Assembly: GCA_034509755.1 (NCBI GenBank) | Contig: CM067546.1 | Span: 18,210,615 to 18,274,614, forward strand | Origin: Anisodus tanguticus | Taxonomy: Eukaryota; Streptophyta; Magnoliopsida; Solanales; Solanaceae | Length of the DNA stretch: 64,000 bases | Reading direction: 5' to 3' | Shown: in pieces, positions 1 through 11,122 of the stretch | Position numbering within the stretch: the stretch's first letter is position 1 | How the letters are laid out: each line of letters opens with the position of its first letter | Notes under the pieces: model-generated | What the model saw: the letters and a program-made list of their open reading frames with translations, nothing else | Database searches by the model: none | Told to the model about the DNA's origin: nothing | Program-made: the position numbers and the translations under genes

Positions 1-249
1 GATTTACGGAATGTTACATTATTCCCCTCTCAGGATCATTCGTCCCCGAATGAAAGTCATGGCTTATGATTTTTTACTAAACCTCAAATTTTCAGAATTT
101 CTAGAGTTATTTAGCACATTGAGTTATCCCCTAGGATAGAATATGTCTACCCACATAACTATCATATCATTCATGCCTACACACAAGAGGGAGGGATTTA
201 TACCTCTAATCTGAACTTTCATATAAATAAATAACCAAAAGGTTCAACA

Positions 250-3180
250 CACACCTGCAATAAGGAATAACTGAGGGTATATGTTTTTCATGTCCTCCTC
301 AGCTTTCCAAGTTGCTTCTTCGGTATTATGATTATGCCACAGGACATTAACTGAAGCTACATCTTTTGTTCTCAAACTCCTAACTTATGGATCTAAGATT
401 TGCATAGGTTCTTCTTCATAAGACAACCCCTCGTTGATTTAGATATCTTCATGATTCAAGACATGACAAGGATTAGGTTTATACAATCTCAACATTGAAA
501 TGTGAAACACAAGATGCACCATAGTCATCTCCAATGGTAACTTTAATTCCTAAGCCACCTTCCACATTCTTCTTACAATTTCATAAGGGCCAATAAAATG
601 AGGGTTTAACTTACCCTTTCTACCAAACTGCATTACTTCCTTCATTGGTGACAACTTCAAGAATACTTTGTCACCCACAACAAGCTTTAGCTCATGACGC
701 CTCATATCCGTATAAGACTTATGTCAACTCTGAACTGTTTTAAGTCATTCCATAATGAGGTTCGCCTTCTCAACTTCTTCGTGAACCGAGTCAGGACCCA
801 GTAGCTTTACTTTGGTAGGTTCAAACCACCCACTAGGAAATCTGTAGAGCCTCTCATAAAGAGCTACATAAGGAGCCATCTGAATGCTCGCTTGATAATT
901 ATTGTTATAGGCAAACTCCATAAGAGGTAGATGTTCATCCCAAATACCCTCAAACTCATAGAACAAGCTCTTAACATGTCTTCGAGAGTTTGTATAGTTC
1001 TCTCTGCATGCCCGTCCATCTGAGGATGGAAGGTAGTGCTCAAGTTTACAAGAGTTCCCAAACCTTCTTAGAACGATTTCCATAAATGAGTAGTGAATTG
1101 CGTACCTAGGTCAGATATGATGGATGTTGGAATCCCATGCAATCTAACTATCTCCTTCAAATATAACTTGCCATAATGCACTGCGGTATCCGTTGTCTTC
1201 ACAGGAAGAAAATGAGTAGACTTGGTGAGTCTGTCCACGATTACCCAAATAGAATCAAACATGGACCTTGTGCGGGGGTAAATCCATGACAAAGTCCATA
1301 TTAATCATCTCCCGCTTCCACTGGGAATCTCGATATTCTGAGCTAAGCGACCAGGCCTTTGATGCTCAACCTTCACCTGTAGACAATTCAAACACTTAGC
1401 AACAAAGTTGGAGATATCTACTTTCATTCTCTTCCACTAATAGTGTTACTTCAAATTTTTATACATCTTGGTGGATCCCGGGTGCTCGGAATACTTAGAA
1501 CTATGCACCTCCAACATCAATTCTTGTTGGAGACCATCTACATCTGGAACGAATAGACGCCCTTGCAACCTCAGGACATTACTATTGTCACCGATAGTGG
1601 ATGGAGTGTAATCACCCTTTTTCACCTCATCTCACAGCTTTACCAGAAGTTCATCCTTATATTGATTCGACTTAATTCTCTCCACAACATCAGATCGCGC
1701 TTGGGTAACTCTCACTAACTCTCTATTCTCCGTTTCATCGAATCGGACCCCAAGATTAGAAAGTCTTCGAATTTCTCTTCCCATCGGCATCTCATGTGTG
1801 CATAAATAGGCTAAAGTGCCCATAGACATTCTACTCAAAGTGTCAGCAACTACATTTGCCGTACTAGGATGATACAAGATGTTTAAGTCATAATCATTCA
1901 ACAACTCTAACCATCTTCTCTACCTGAGATTCAACTCTCGCTGCTTGAAGATATATTGCAAGCTCTTGTGCTCCGTGAAAACATCACAGTGCTCACCATA
2001 CAAGTAGTGACGCCAAATCTTTAAAGCGAAACATCAGCCAACTCTAAATCATGAGTCGGGTAATTCTTCTCATATTTCTTCAACTTTCGTGAAGCATAGG
2101 ATATCACCTTACCATTTTGCATCAATACACAACCCAACCTAATTCTAGATGCATCACAATAAACTACATAACCCCCAGACCCTGAAGGCAGAGTCAAAAT
2201 AGGAGTTGAAGTCAATCTCATCTTAAGCTCTTAAAAGCTCTTTTCACAGGCCTTATACTATTGGAACTTAGCAGTCTTTTGAGTCAATTTTTTCAGTGGC
2301 GGGGCTATAGATGAGAAGCCCTTCACAAACTTCCGATAGTAATTTGCCAAACCCAAGAAGCTATGAATATTTGTTGCACTCGTGGGTCTCGGTCAGTCCT
2401 TAACTGCCAATTTTTTTAGGAAGAACTTTGATACCTTCACTAGACACTACGTGACACAAGAATGTCACAGAGTTAAGCAAAAACTCACACTTGGAGAATT
2501 TCACATAAAGCTCAGTCCCCTTAAACATTTGCAATGTTAACCTCAAGTGATATACATGCTCTTCACGACTCTTTGAATACACCAAAATATCGTCAATGCA
2601 GACAATAATGAAGTAGGTGCATTAGTTAGACCATAAGACATCACCAGAAATTCAAAGTGTCCATAACGAGTACGAAAAGCTATTTTCGGAATATTTTGCT
2701 CCTTTATTTTCAGCTGATGATACTCAGACCTCAAGTCAATATTGGAAAAGAACTTAGCATATTGAAGTTGGTCGAACAAGTCATCTATCCTAGGTAAAGG
2801 ATATTTATTCTTAATGGTCACCTTATTAAGTTGACAATAATCAACAAGAGAACCATCTTTCTTTCTGACGAATAGAATAGAAGCACCCCAAAGTGGGGTA
2901 CTTTACTAAATGAATCCTTTATCCAACAAGTCCTTCAATTGGTCTTTCATTCCTGTAACTCTGCTAGATCTATACGATACGGTGGAATAAAGATCGGTTG
3001 AGTATCGAAAAGGACATCAATCCCAAAATCAATAACTCTATTAGGCGGAATACCTGAAAGATCCTCTGGAAACACTTCAAGAAATTCATTAACTATAGAA
3101 ACCAAGTGGAATTCAGGTACTACGACTTGATTATCATTGATAGCAACCAGATGACAAATACACCCCTTCGAGATCATTTT
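250..3180 (-). pseudogene. gypsy-1 pol relic (RT, RNase H, integrase)
   Basis: Minus-strand fragments in pol order: the protease/RT linker with 'DTQPIFIPPYRI' (2947-3177), an RT core with 'NKYPLPRIDDLFDQL' (2543-2821), the RT tail (2400-2585), RNase H with 'VVYCDASR' and 'YASRKLKKYEKNYPTHDLEL' (2021-2221), the RNase H end with 'YHPSTANVVADTLSRMS' (1632-1904), and integrase with 'VIVDRLTKSTHFLPVKT' (1068-1292) and 'LMEFAYNNNYQAS' (745-1083). The fragments lie in different frames separated by stops, and the YxDD loop region is disrupted near 2600, so no polymerase can be made. The wording closely parallels the better-preserved gypsy-2 pol at 22811-25920, which identifies it as Ty3/gypsy. The 19-700 stretch is the 3' end of pol plus untranslated sequence. 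Confidence 0.9.
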
Positions 3181-3679
3181 ATGTGATGTTAGAAAGCTTG
3201 TGGACTTAAACTCTCAACTTGATCCGTTAAGTAGCTTTCCAAAGATGCCAACAACTCACCATAACCTACGGTTAAATGCCTCAAATGGGATAAATGTGGA
3301 GTAGGATGAACGGCATCACGTGAAGGTTTAAGAAGACAACATTTTATTTCGACTTTGTATGTAGGTCTTGGCCGAAGACCATCTTTGTTTTTCTTTTAGT
3401 TTATATTTTCTTAGCTTAGCTTTTAGTTCTTCTTAGGACATAGTTAATGTACCATTTAATAAGACAAGGTGACTAGGACAAGGATGTAAGGAAATGGGAT
3501 GACTAGGTCGTGTGTCTAGGCCGTGTGAAGAGGGTTATGCCGATGTGACAAAGGGACAAGAATAATCTAGAAGATGAGACTTCCAAGAAGACAATTCATG
3601 AACCAACTTGTTCATGTATTTGGCTACATGGAGGACACCAAGAAGATGAAGGGTTGGTTGAAATATTCTCCCAAACTCG
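3181..3679. other. Unassigned stretch between gypsy-1 pol and its putative 5' LTR
   Basis: The first ~100 bases continue the gypsy-1 minus-strand coding relic, broken. The rest shows no recognisable gag, zinc knuckle, primer-binding site or ORF. It may be decayed gag/leader or a small insertion. Confidence 0.4.
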
Positions 3680-6034
3680 ACCCTGGACGTAACAGGCGTA
3701 TGATGCTATGAACAACACCGGAAGCACCTTATGAATTAATACTATCAAATTCTACTTAGTCTTTTATTAATAATTTCAATTAAGCTATAAATACTGAGTA
3801 AAAGTCATAGTCACAATTTATGAAATCAAATCAGCGAAAGTCTGTAATAAATAAATGTCAAAATGTAGCAACGCCCATGAGTGTCAAATAACGACCTCAA
3901 CCAAATACCCACAAAACAACATCTATCTATGGAGCCTCTAAGATGATAAAGGAAATAGTCTAACTTCAGGACGCAACCTGAAAACTAATAATAGTAAAAT
4001 AAAGATAGAATAGTACCCCACGAGTAATCATGTGGGCGCACTGAATAGTCTCGAATGCAACAAGTTCTCCTAAGTCATATACGTATCACGAACCTGCTTT
4101 TCTTCGTTACCGGACACATCATCAAAACAACAATGGTATGATTGAGTACTAGGTACTCAGTGAGTGCCTCTTGGATAATAAATAATATAAAATAATACAA
4201 TATTAAGCAATAAAATAATATAAGTAAAGCAGTTCAAAATCCATACATAAAATAATTCACCAACTTAGAGAAATCATTAGTAGAACCCATTAAGAGGGAA
4301 TTAAATCACTTCCAATCCATTATGCCATTTCTCAAGATTAAGTCTTTCAATTATGAACTTAAGATCCCTGTCAAGTTACTTACAAAAAATCGTGATTATG
4401 CCAAAATAAGATAAATCAATGAATTCCCTAAACCCCCATAGAAGCACCACATCGGGGTGGTCACCTTTGATGGCTATCCTTCCTCCAGAATAGCTAGGCA
4501 AAACCATATCGGGATCATGAACCCTCAATGGACACTCTTCCTCCCGAATGGCTAGGCAAACCACTCCGAGGCTATTGGCCTTCGGTGGCCACTCTTCCTA
4601 CCGAATGAATAGGCAAACCACACTAGGAACTATAGTGACTACCTTTCCTCCCGAGTATCTAGACCGAAACACAAATAATAGAAATCATGGCAAGTTAACC
4701 GAATCACAATCATAGCATAAAAGCTTAATCACTCATTATAGATTATGTTCATCATCCCGTTATTAGGGGTATCTCAAGTCATTTATGGGTTAGAAATCAA
4801 GTTCAAGTCACTAAATAAGTTTTGAATTCAAATCAATCCGTTCATAGTGCAAAACACCTGAAATATCTAAGCTTTCTGAAATCAAGTTTAAGCATCCATT
4901 ATGGGGTAATCCATGTTCAGAGATTAAAGATTTATACTTAAATTCCTATCATCCTTCAATAAGGAAAATGTATACATATATATAATATACTACACATAAA
5001 GGTTTAATGCGGCCTTGTCCCTCACGCACACAAACCTTGCCAAAGAATCACTTTAAATATTTGAAAAGTATGTTAGAAAAACAGACATACCTCTAATCTC
5101 GCTAAAATGTTACCAAACGGAATATTCAAGGTTCAACAATCACTCTATAATGGATTTAGATGAGAAAGATTAGAACGTTAATCGTTTTTATGAGCTTTCC
5201 TTAATTTTCAAAAACTAGGGCTTTCTAAGCCTTAAAAACTTATTCTTGAACCTCATATGAATCACTCATAGATTATAATCACGTAGTATAATCTATACTA
5301 ACCTAAAAGTCATCAACGAAATCACAGAGCTCGTTCCTCTTTCTCCTCTCTTGATTTTTCAAGAATTAAGAGTTTGGAGAGATGAACTAAGGTTAATAAC
5401 AATTGACCAAGAACTTACCTTAGATTTTTTGGGGAAGCCTTAGGGTTTTTTTCTCTCAAAACGTTATCCAAAACAAACAACAACATACCTGGTCAAAACG
5501 TTATCCAAAATAAAGTGGAATGAATATAACGAAGTGGGAAACTTATATAATTCAAAACCAGAAAAATAATAGGCTGCGACAACTTCGCGTTGCAGACCCA
5601 TCGCGGATGGGACCATACGCGGGACCCTGCAACACGGTACTACCGCGCAAGGCAAAATGTTTGCCTATGCGACGTTCTGTCCGCGGCACCCTTGCGACTG
5701 CTGACCTTTTCTCAGTAAATCGGTCATAACATTTTCAACGTAGCTCCTCTCGAGCTAGGCGACCTACCGTTGGAAAGGTATTTCAAATACCTACAACTTT
5801 CATATTATTAGTTTCTCATATTCCCAATGCAATTATCCAGAAAATTGGAAATAGTAAGAAGTCCTCCAGACTTAGACGAATTTAGAAGCCCTTAAGAACT
5901 TCACTTTTTGGTTTTACTTCAAAATGACTACCTATTACCCAAATTCATCCCGAATGGATTCACATAACTAAATTATGACACATCAACACTCATTTAATTT
6001 ATTCACACCTAACTCAAATTTGCGGAATATTACA
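3680..6034 (-). repeat. Putative 5' LTR of gypsy-1 (~2.35 kb)
   Basis: On the minus strand this block starts TGTAATATTCCGC at 6034, close to the LTR start at the left window edge. It has no coding content. Near 4140-4170 the minus strand carries an ACTCACTGAGTACC-type motif, comparable to the tactcagtacatcagt motif in the gypsy-2 LTR (20787-20802). The inner boundary near 3680 is approximate. A GC-rich patch at 5570-5700 contains short ORFs on both strands that I regard as spurious. Confidence 0.5.
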
Positions 6035-7403
6035 CTTTAATTAAGATAAAAAAAAAAGTCTCAACTTGCTTGATTTGTAGTCCGACGTCACAACAAAACC
6101 TTGGCCTTCAGTAGAACCTCTGAATGATCCCAATGTATTCAAATACGGATTATACATTAGCACACAAATTTGTAGACATCCATATCACTATATGATAGTT
6201 TCGGACCCAAAAAGTCACACAAAAATTTAGTTCAAAATTAGTCTACCCATGATTTGTGGAGTATATATACCAAAAAGAAACCAAATCCAATATCAAATTA
6301 ATGATCAATTGAAGAATCTCTATTTTTTCACCTAGGGTTCATAAACCCAGTTTCTTAACTCAAATCATGATTTCTAAGATGTAATTCCTTAACAATCCAA
6401 GATATAATGACAAAAGGAGGATTAGAATCTTACCCTTATGAAGAATCTTGCAAAACCCCTCAAAATTCTCTCCAATCCGAGGTTCCAAGCTTCAAATATG
6501 AGATAGAAATGAATGAGATTGTTTTGGGGATTTTATTCGTTGGAACAGTGCACCCTTCACGATCGTGAGGCCTTACCCGGTCTGGCCTAGAAACCTTCAT
6601 CGCGATCGCGGCCCTTGGCATCACGCGATGACCAATGGAATAATGGCTCGCTATTGCACCACATGGCATCGCGACCGTGAAGAACAACATCAGCAACTGC
6701 ACACCAGATTTTTCTATTGTGTTTCCAACTTGTTATCAACCCCCGAAATTCATTTGGGTCCCCCTCGACATAAATCCAAAATGCAAACTAGTCCTAAAAT
6801 ATGCAATGAAGCTGCTCGCGCACTCAAAACAAACATACGAGGTCGTCTTGACCTGATGTTGACCGTGGTCAACCCCGATTTTCTTAGAAGCCAAATTTCT
6901 AACCAAGAGTCCAATATACCCCCGAGTCCCTCGGGAACCGAACCAATGACTCAACTAAGTCATAAACGACATTCCGGACCTAATGCATTCGACGAAACTT
7001 CGGAAAAAGACTCATTTACCCTCAATGTTGACTTTGGTCAACCCAAATCCGTTCTTTAACTTAAGAATTCCTAAAAGTCCTTTTCCTTACCCGAAACTCA
7101 CCCGAATTCAATCGGGACTCGTCCCAACCATCCATCTATGTAAAAAATCATGTTTCAGATGTAATTGAACCATCAGAATTCGATTCCGGATGCATTTACC
7201 CAAAAGTCAACTCTTAGTCAAACTTCTCAAACAGAGAACTTCAAAATTTCAAAATATAGATTTCCTAACGTTATTTCTACCCGATTGCCTCGGTGATCGC
7301 GCCGCCCATCCCCGCAAGTCAAATACACCATAAAGAAGCTAGGGGAAGGGTCATTTAGGAGAAAATAGGCAAAATAACCAAAACGACCTAACGGGTCGTT
7401 ACA
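6035..7403 (-). repeat. LTR fragment of a second gypsy family
   Basis: Read on the minus strand it starts TGTAACGACCCG at 7403, a common start for Solanaceae gypsy LTRs (established pattern). It contains CG-rich words such as CATCGCGATCGCG near 6600. It is cut at 6034 by the start of gypsy-1, implying that gypsy-1 inserted into it. The open frame at 6565-7059 lies inside this LTR and shows no domain. Confidence 0.55.
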
Positions 7404-7830
7404 GTATCATTTTATCACCTTCCACGCTCCATTCATAAAATTATCATAAACTCTTTGCTATTTATCTCTTCCGGGGGTTTTAATCTTAAAAAAAATATAG
7501 TTTAGGGGATAACAAAAGCCGTCTATAGTTTAATTATGAAACTTATAAACTGTAATAGTTTAGGGAATTTCTTAGCCATTAACTTTAGATATAATTAAGG
7601 TTTAAAACTGAGCAGTAGATAACATCGTTTTGAGTGAAAAAACATATGCTTTGCCAATCATACATCCTCCTAGGATTATCTCTATTGCCACAAACAAAAT
7701 CTGTAAGCTTTGTTTTTAAATATAATGGTGTATAAATACCAATATATGTAGTGGAGAGTTACAGTTAAATCTCTTCTATTTCCGGATAAATGTTGTTATT
7801 TGTACACGTTGTACAGTAATAAAATGAACA
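7404..7830. other. Noncoding AT-rich host sequence
   Basis: No ORF, repeat boundary or motif recognised. It ends where homology to copy B begins (gaaagtaata at 7831). Confidence 0.4.
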
Positions 7831-9460
7831 GAAAGTAATACGTAATTAACGTTGACATTTTAATACCTTTGTATTTCTTTACAAAATCAAAGTGTCATTG
7901 TCAATTAGTTATTTGTCACCAGACGTTTATCAGCTCAAAATGAGTAATTTTTTCTAAGATGCAAGCAATACACTTATTTAGAAACTGGATTATTGACGTC
8001 TTCTAAAACTAGCAAAGTGTTATAAAGAGAAGAAACATAATGAACGAATTTGAGATCGGTGTAATTTTAACTATTAGATAGATCTATTAAATTATGTTAA
8101 TGATAATAATTAAAGAACACTCAAATTTGGTTTCGAATTTGCAAGCACCACTACAGTATCAGAAACATATTTTAATTGAGGAGAGGAGAGAGGCATATAT
8201 ATATTGGGATAAATAAAAAAAAAGTAATTCATATACACACTATGAGCATAAATGACAACCTATCACTGAAATGACGAACACTAAAGCTTTAAAGTGCCAA
8301 ATGTCATTGATTCAAGAACTTAAGGATAAGAGCTTATGTGAAATTATAAAATTAGTCATATTAGAATCTTGATCACTCCATCTACTTTTAAAGTATACGA
8401 CTTTCTGCTTGGGAATTATACAACCATCGAACCTTCTTTATCATGATTCGACCCATACCTTAGACCTAAGATCGAGCACCAGAGCTGCTCATAACAATGT
8501 ACCAAAAAGAAGAATGAAGATTGAGGAGCGGGGTAAAACCATTCTCAGAAGGAGCAGGTTTAGCGGATGGGAATGGCATTTCCGGGAATGCAGTCAAGGG
8601 TGAAGGAGCAAAAGAAGCTAACTCGACAGTGGATAAACTAACGAAGGGAAGAATTTGATTTAATCATGTGTATACAGGGCCTATATATTGTTTACAAGTT
8701 TCCTTTTCACTATTGAATGATTGGAAGTATCAGATAATGAAGAATGACACTTTGTAAATCTTCACCAACTTCCCTTGATTTGAAACTCACCACATCATTA
8801 TATTTCTAGAGAGTTTTACTACAAATCCATCCAAGAAAAATGACACCTCACCCTTTAAAAAGGACATTAAAACTGACCATTAATCATATAACCTGAATTA
8901 TTTAATCATGCATGTGGCACTTCTCCATCTTATTATTCACTTATAATCTTGAGAAGAAATTAAAGGGATGGGAAGTGAATATCGTTCAAGAAAGTTTCAT
9001 TATGATGTTAGTAAGTCAAGGAGAACAAGAAAGGCATTGAATCTGAATGCAGTTAGTCATAATGGGGAAGAAAGGAAATATGAGAGGAAGAGTTTGAAGG
9101 AGCTGATGATTGAAGCACGAAGCATTTCTCTAAGGCAACATCTTATAGAGGATCAAGACAACCAACTTCAAATGCTAGTAGATCAGCAGCCACAAAAAAA
9201 TGGATTCAAGTTCAAGAAAATTTTGAGACGTTACATCAAAGTTTTATGTCATATGATCAAGAGAAAGAAGTATGCAGGTTACAGAATTCAAATACACCTT
9301 CAAAAGTCCAAATCTTGAGCTTATATAAAGGAATTAATTTTCTTTTTTCTTGGATATGCAATTTTCCCTTGGTTAGAAGCTCAGAATATATACGTCTGTT
9401 TTTATGGCAAGTTATTACGATACAATTATTCGGTATAATGCGTTAAATATCGTGATGAAA
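7831..9460 (+). repeat. Host segment, duplication copy A
   Basis: Collinear matches to copy B occur throughout: 7831 with 14707 (gaaagtaata), 7917 with 14799 (caccagacgtttatc), 8281 with 16634 (ctaaagctttaaagt), 8679 with 16736 (agggcctatata), 9224 with 28411 (gagacgtta), 9264 with 29351 (agagaaagaa), 9390 with 35051 (ctgtttttatgg) and the shared tatcgtgatg at 9449 and 35121. Copy A has about 300 bp (8372-8670) that copy B lacks; copy B has many insertions. It represents the relatively clean state of the segment. Confidence 0.85.
8968..9318 (+). CDS. Hypothetical small basic protein, 116 aa
   Basis: A single open frame from ATG to TGA within duplication copy A. The product is very basic, with a serine/arginine-rich N-terminus (MGSEYRSRK, then KSRRTRKA), a charged amphipathic middle (KSLKELMIEARSISLRQHL, residues ~48-66) and a lysine/arginine-rich C-terminus (RRYIKV, then IKRKKYAGYR). 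No signal peptide, membrane segment or known domain is recognised. An AT-rich promoter-like stretch with a TATA-type word (ctatatatt, ~8683) lies about 280 bases upstream. In copy B the N-terminal two thirds are gone and a TRIM-like element splits the remainder, so only copy A could encode it. It may be a real small gene or a chance frame. I cannot assign a function. Confidence 0.35.
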   Translation: MGSEYRSRKFHYDVSKSRRTRKALNLNAVSHNGEERKYERKSLKELMIEARSISLRQHLIEDQDNQLQMLVDQQPQKNGFKFKKILRRYIKVLCHMIKRKKYAGYRIQIHLQKSKS

Positions 9461-9605
9461 TAGAGAAGAGAGTGAGAATATGTGCAGTGACGTACACATA
9501 CTTTAGGAGAAGAGAAGAAAGAAATGTAGCAGAATCCCTTTTTCTAAACCCTAATCCGGAAAAAAAAATGAGTGACCTTATTCTTAATTGAAGTTTCAAA
9601 GTGGC

Positions 9606-9908
9606 TGTTAAATATACAATATACACACAATATACATGTGTATATTGTATATTAAAGGACTCGGATTCTGCCTAGATTTAGCTCTCGGTTTTGTTAATAT
9701 TAGACAATGTAAGAATATTGTATATTAGGAAAATATATGTGTAGTATATTGTAATGTATTTGTTACCTAAATTAGGATTATACACTACCATAATAGTAGA
9801 GTTAGAATTATGGTAGAATAAGATTTTAGGAATATGATTCTCCTATTTTGTAACTTGTATATATACCTATTCAATTAATGAAAATAATCAAGGTGATAAT
9901 TTCTTTCA
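9606..9908 (+). repeat. copia-1 5' LTR
   Basis: Starts TGTTAAATATACAATATAC and ends ...TTTCTTTCA, directly before the PBS. Near its start it holds an inverted repeat, ACAATATAC-ATGT-GTATATTGT. A TATA-like tatatatacc occurs near 9860. Confidence 0.95.
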
Positions 9909-9922
9909 TGGTATCAAGAGAC
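9909..9922 (+). other. copia-1 primer-binding site
   Basis: TGGTATCAAGAGAC follows the 5' LTR immediately. Plant copia elements usually have TGGTATCAGAGC, complementary to the initiator methionine tRNA 3' end (established); this site matches the first eight positions. Confidence 0.8.
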
Positions 9923-10060
9923 TAGGTCTAAACAAAAGTTTTCTCTCCCAACTTTTGCCCTCTCTCGGCCGAGACCCCCCCCTCGGGTTTCTCTCCCAAA
10001 TTTCGTCTTCCGCTCTCAAAAACCTCTCTTAAATTTCCCCTCCTTCTTTGTTCTTTCAAT

Positions 10061-10927
10061 ATGTCTAAGAACAATTATCATCCTGCCCTCATGGTTTCTA
10101 ACGTCAAGAACAGTATCCTTATTGTACTTGAAATGGAAAACGTCCAATATGCGACGTGGGCAGAATTGTTTAAAATTCACGCTATCTCCCATCAAGTTAT
10201 CCATCACATAATTCCTCCTGCGGAGGATCCTCAATTATGGATTACGCTTGATGCTATCGTTCTCCAGTGGATCTATTCCACTATTTCGGTTGACATTTTA
10301 CAGACGATTATTGAGCCGGATACCACGACAATGACTACCTGGAATAGATTGCGTGACATATTCCAAGATAACCAACATTCACGTGCCGTCACACTCGAAC
10401 ACGAATTCTCTCTAGTTCGCATGGAAGACTTTCCAAACGTATCGGCATATTGCAAGAAACTTAAGGAGTTGGCGGATCAACTCCATAATGTTGGTGCACC
10501 TGTAACAAATAATAGTTTGGTTCTACAATTGGTTGCCGGTCTTTCGGAGGCCTATAATGGTGTTGGGACTCTCCTTCGTCAAAGCAACCCTCTTCCCGCC
10601 TTTTATCAAGCCCTCTCCATGCTTACTTTGGAAGAAGCCGGTTTGGCTAAAAAGGCGGCTACCGGAGCAAGCCCCGTCTTCATGATGGCGTCCTCCCCAA
10701 GTTCTTCGGGTTTTGTTAATAATTCAGGCCAAAACCATAGTCATGGTGGCGGGAAAAATAATCGTAAGAATAATAACAAAAATCGTGGGGGCAAACGCGA
10801 CGGTTCCGGTGGTCAGCAAGCAAACAGTGGGCCCCATCCAGTGAACAGTGGCCCACCACCCCCTAGTCCCAACAGTGGGGCTGGGGCTGGGGCAGTGAGT
10901 CGTGGGCCAACAACCCCTACCTTCTAG
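10061..10927 (+). CDS. copia-1 Gag (288 aa open frame)
   Basis: Retrotransposon capsid-like protein of the UBN2 type. It starts MSKNNYHPALMVSNVKNS and has the alpha-helical gag core with 'MTTWNRLRDIFQDN', 'VSAYCKKLKELADQL' and 'LVLQLVAGLSEAYNG', followed by an asparagine/glycine/lysine-rich tail (~residues 225-265) and a proline-rich end. No CCHC zinc knuckle is visible. In a functional relative the frame would continue into Pol; here it ends at 10927 and the reading continues in another frame at 10902-11141, so a frameshift separates Gag from Pol. Confidence 0.8.
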   Translation: MSKNNYHPALMVSNVKNSILIVLEMENVQYATWAELFKIHAISHQVIHHIIPPAEDPQLWITLDAIVLQWIYSTISVDILQTIIEPDTTTMTTWNRLRDIFQDNQHSRAVTLEHEFSLVRMEDFPNVSAYCKKLKELADQLHNVGAPVTNNSLVLQLVAGLSEAYNGVGTLLRQSNPLPAFYQALSMLTLEEAGLAKKAATGASPVFMMASSPSSSGFVNNSGQNHSHGGGKNNRKNNNKNRGGKRDGSGGQQANSGPHPVNSGPPPPSPNSGAGAGAVSRGPTTPTF

Positions 10928-11122
10928 CGAATCCCAGCAGCCAGTGGGCTGGCCAGCCTTTCAGGCCCAACAACCAGTAGTGGCGGCCTACTGGCCAGTG
11001 GCCCAGCAACAGGCGGCTCCAGCAGCTACGGCCCAGCTCCGTCACGAACAGGAATTCTTGGGCCCCGACCTCCGCAAGCCCATCATGCAGCAGGCCCTAC
11101 TCAGACCGATATCGAGGCAGCG

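Larger units (their letters stand above)
1..6034 (-). mobile_element. Ty3/gypsy element (gypsy-1), degenerate, runs off the left edge
   Basis: Read on the minus strand, positions 18 to 1 are the start of an LTR (TGTAACATTCCGTAAATC), preceded by a purine-rich tract (19-34). A pol relic fills about 250-3180 and a long LTR-like block fills 3680-6034, starting TGTAATATTCCGC. The matching starts suggest a 3' LTR cut by the window edge and a 5' LTR at 6034. The gag and leader region is missing or unrecognisable, and no primer-binding site is seen next to the 5' LTR, so the element is internally deleted. The LTR start resembles that of gypsy-2 (TGTAACATGCC / TGTTACATCCC), suggesting the same broad chromovirus group. 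Pairing the two LTRs is inference. Confidence 0.6.

Noticed and set aside
5464..5729. Overlapping ORFs on both strands in a GC-rich patch
   Set aside because: Part of the putative gypsy-1 LTR; no homology or coding signature.
6565..7059. 164-codon open frame on the plus strand
   Set aside because: Lies within a gypsy LTR fragment, antisense to the element, with no domain and many rare-looking residues; chance frame in GC-rich LTR sequence.
8409..8603. 64-codon ORF in copy A
   Set aside because: The region is absent from copy B and has no domain; probably chance.
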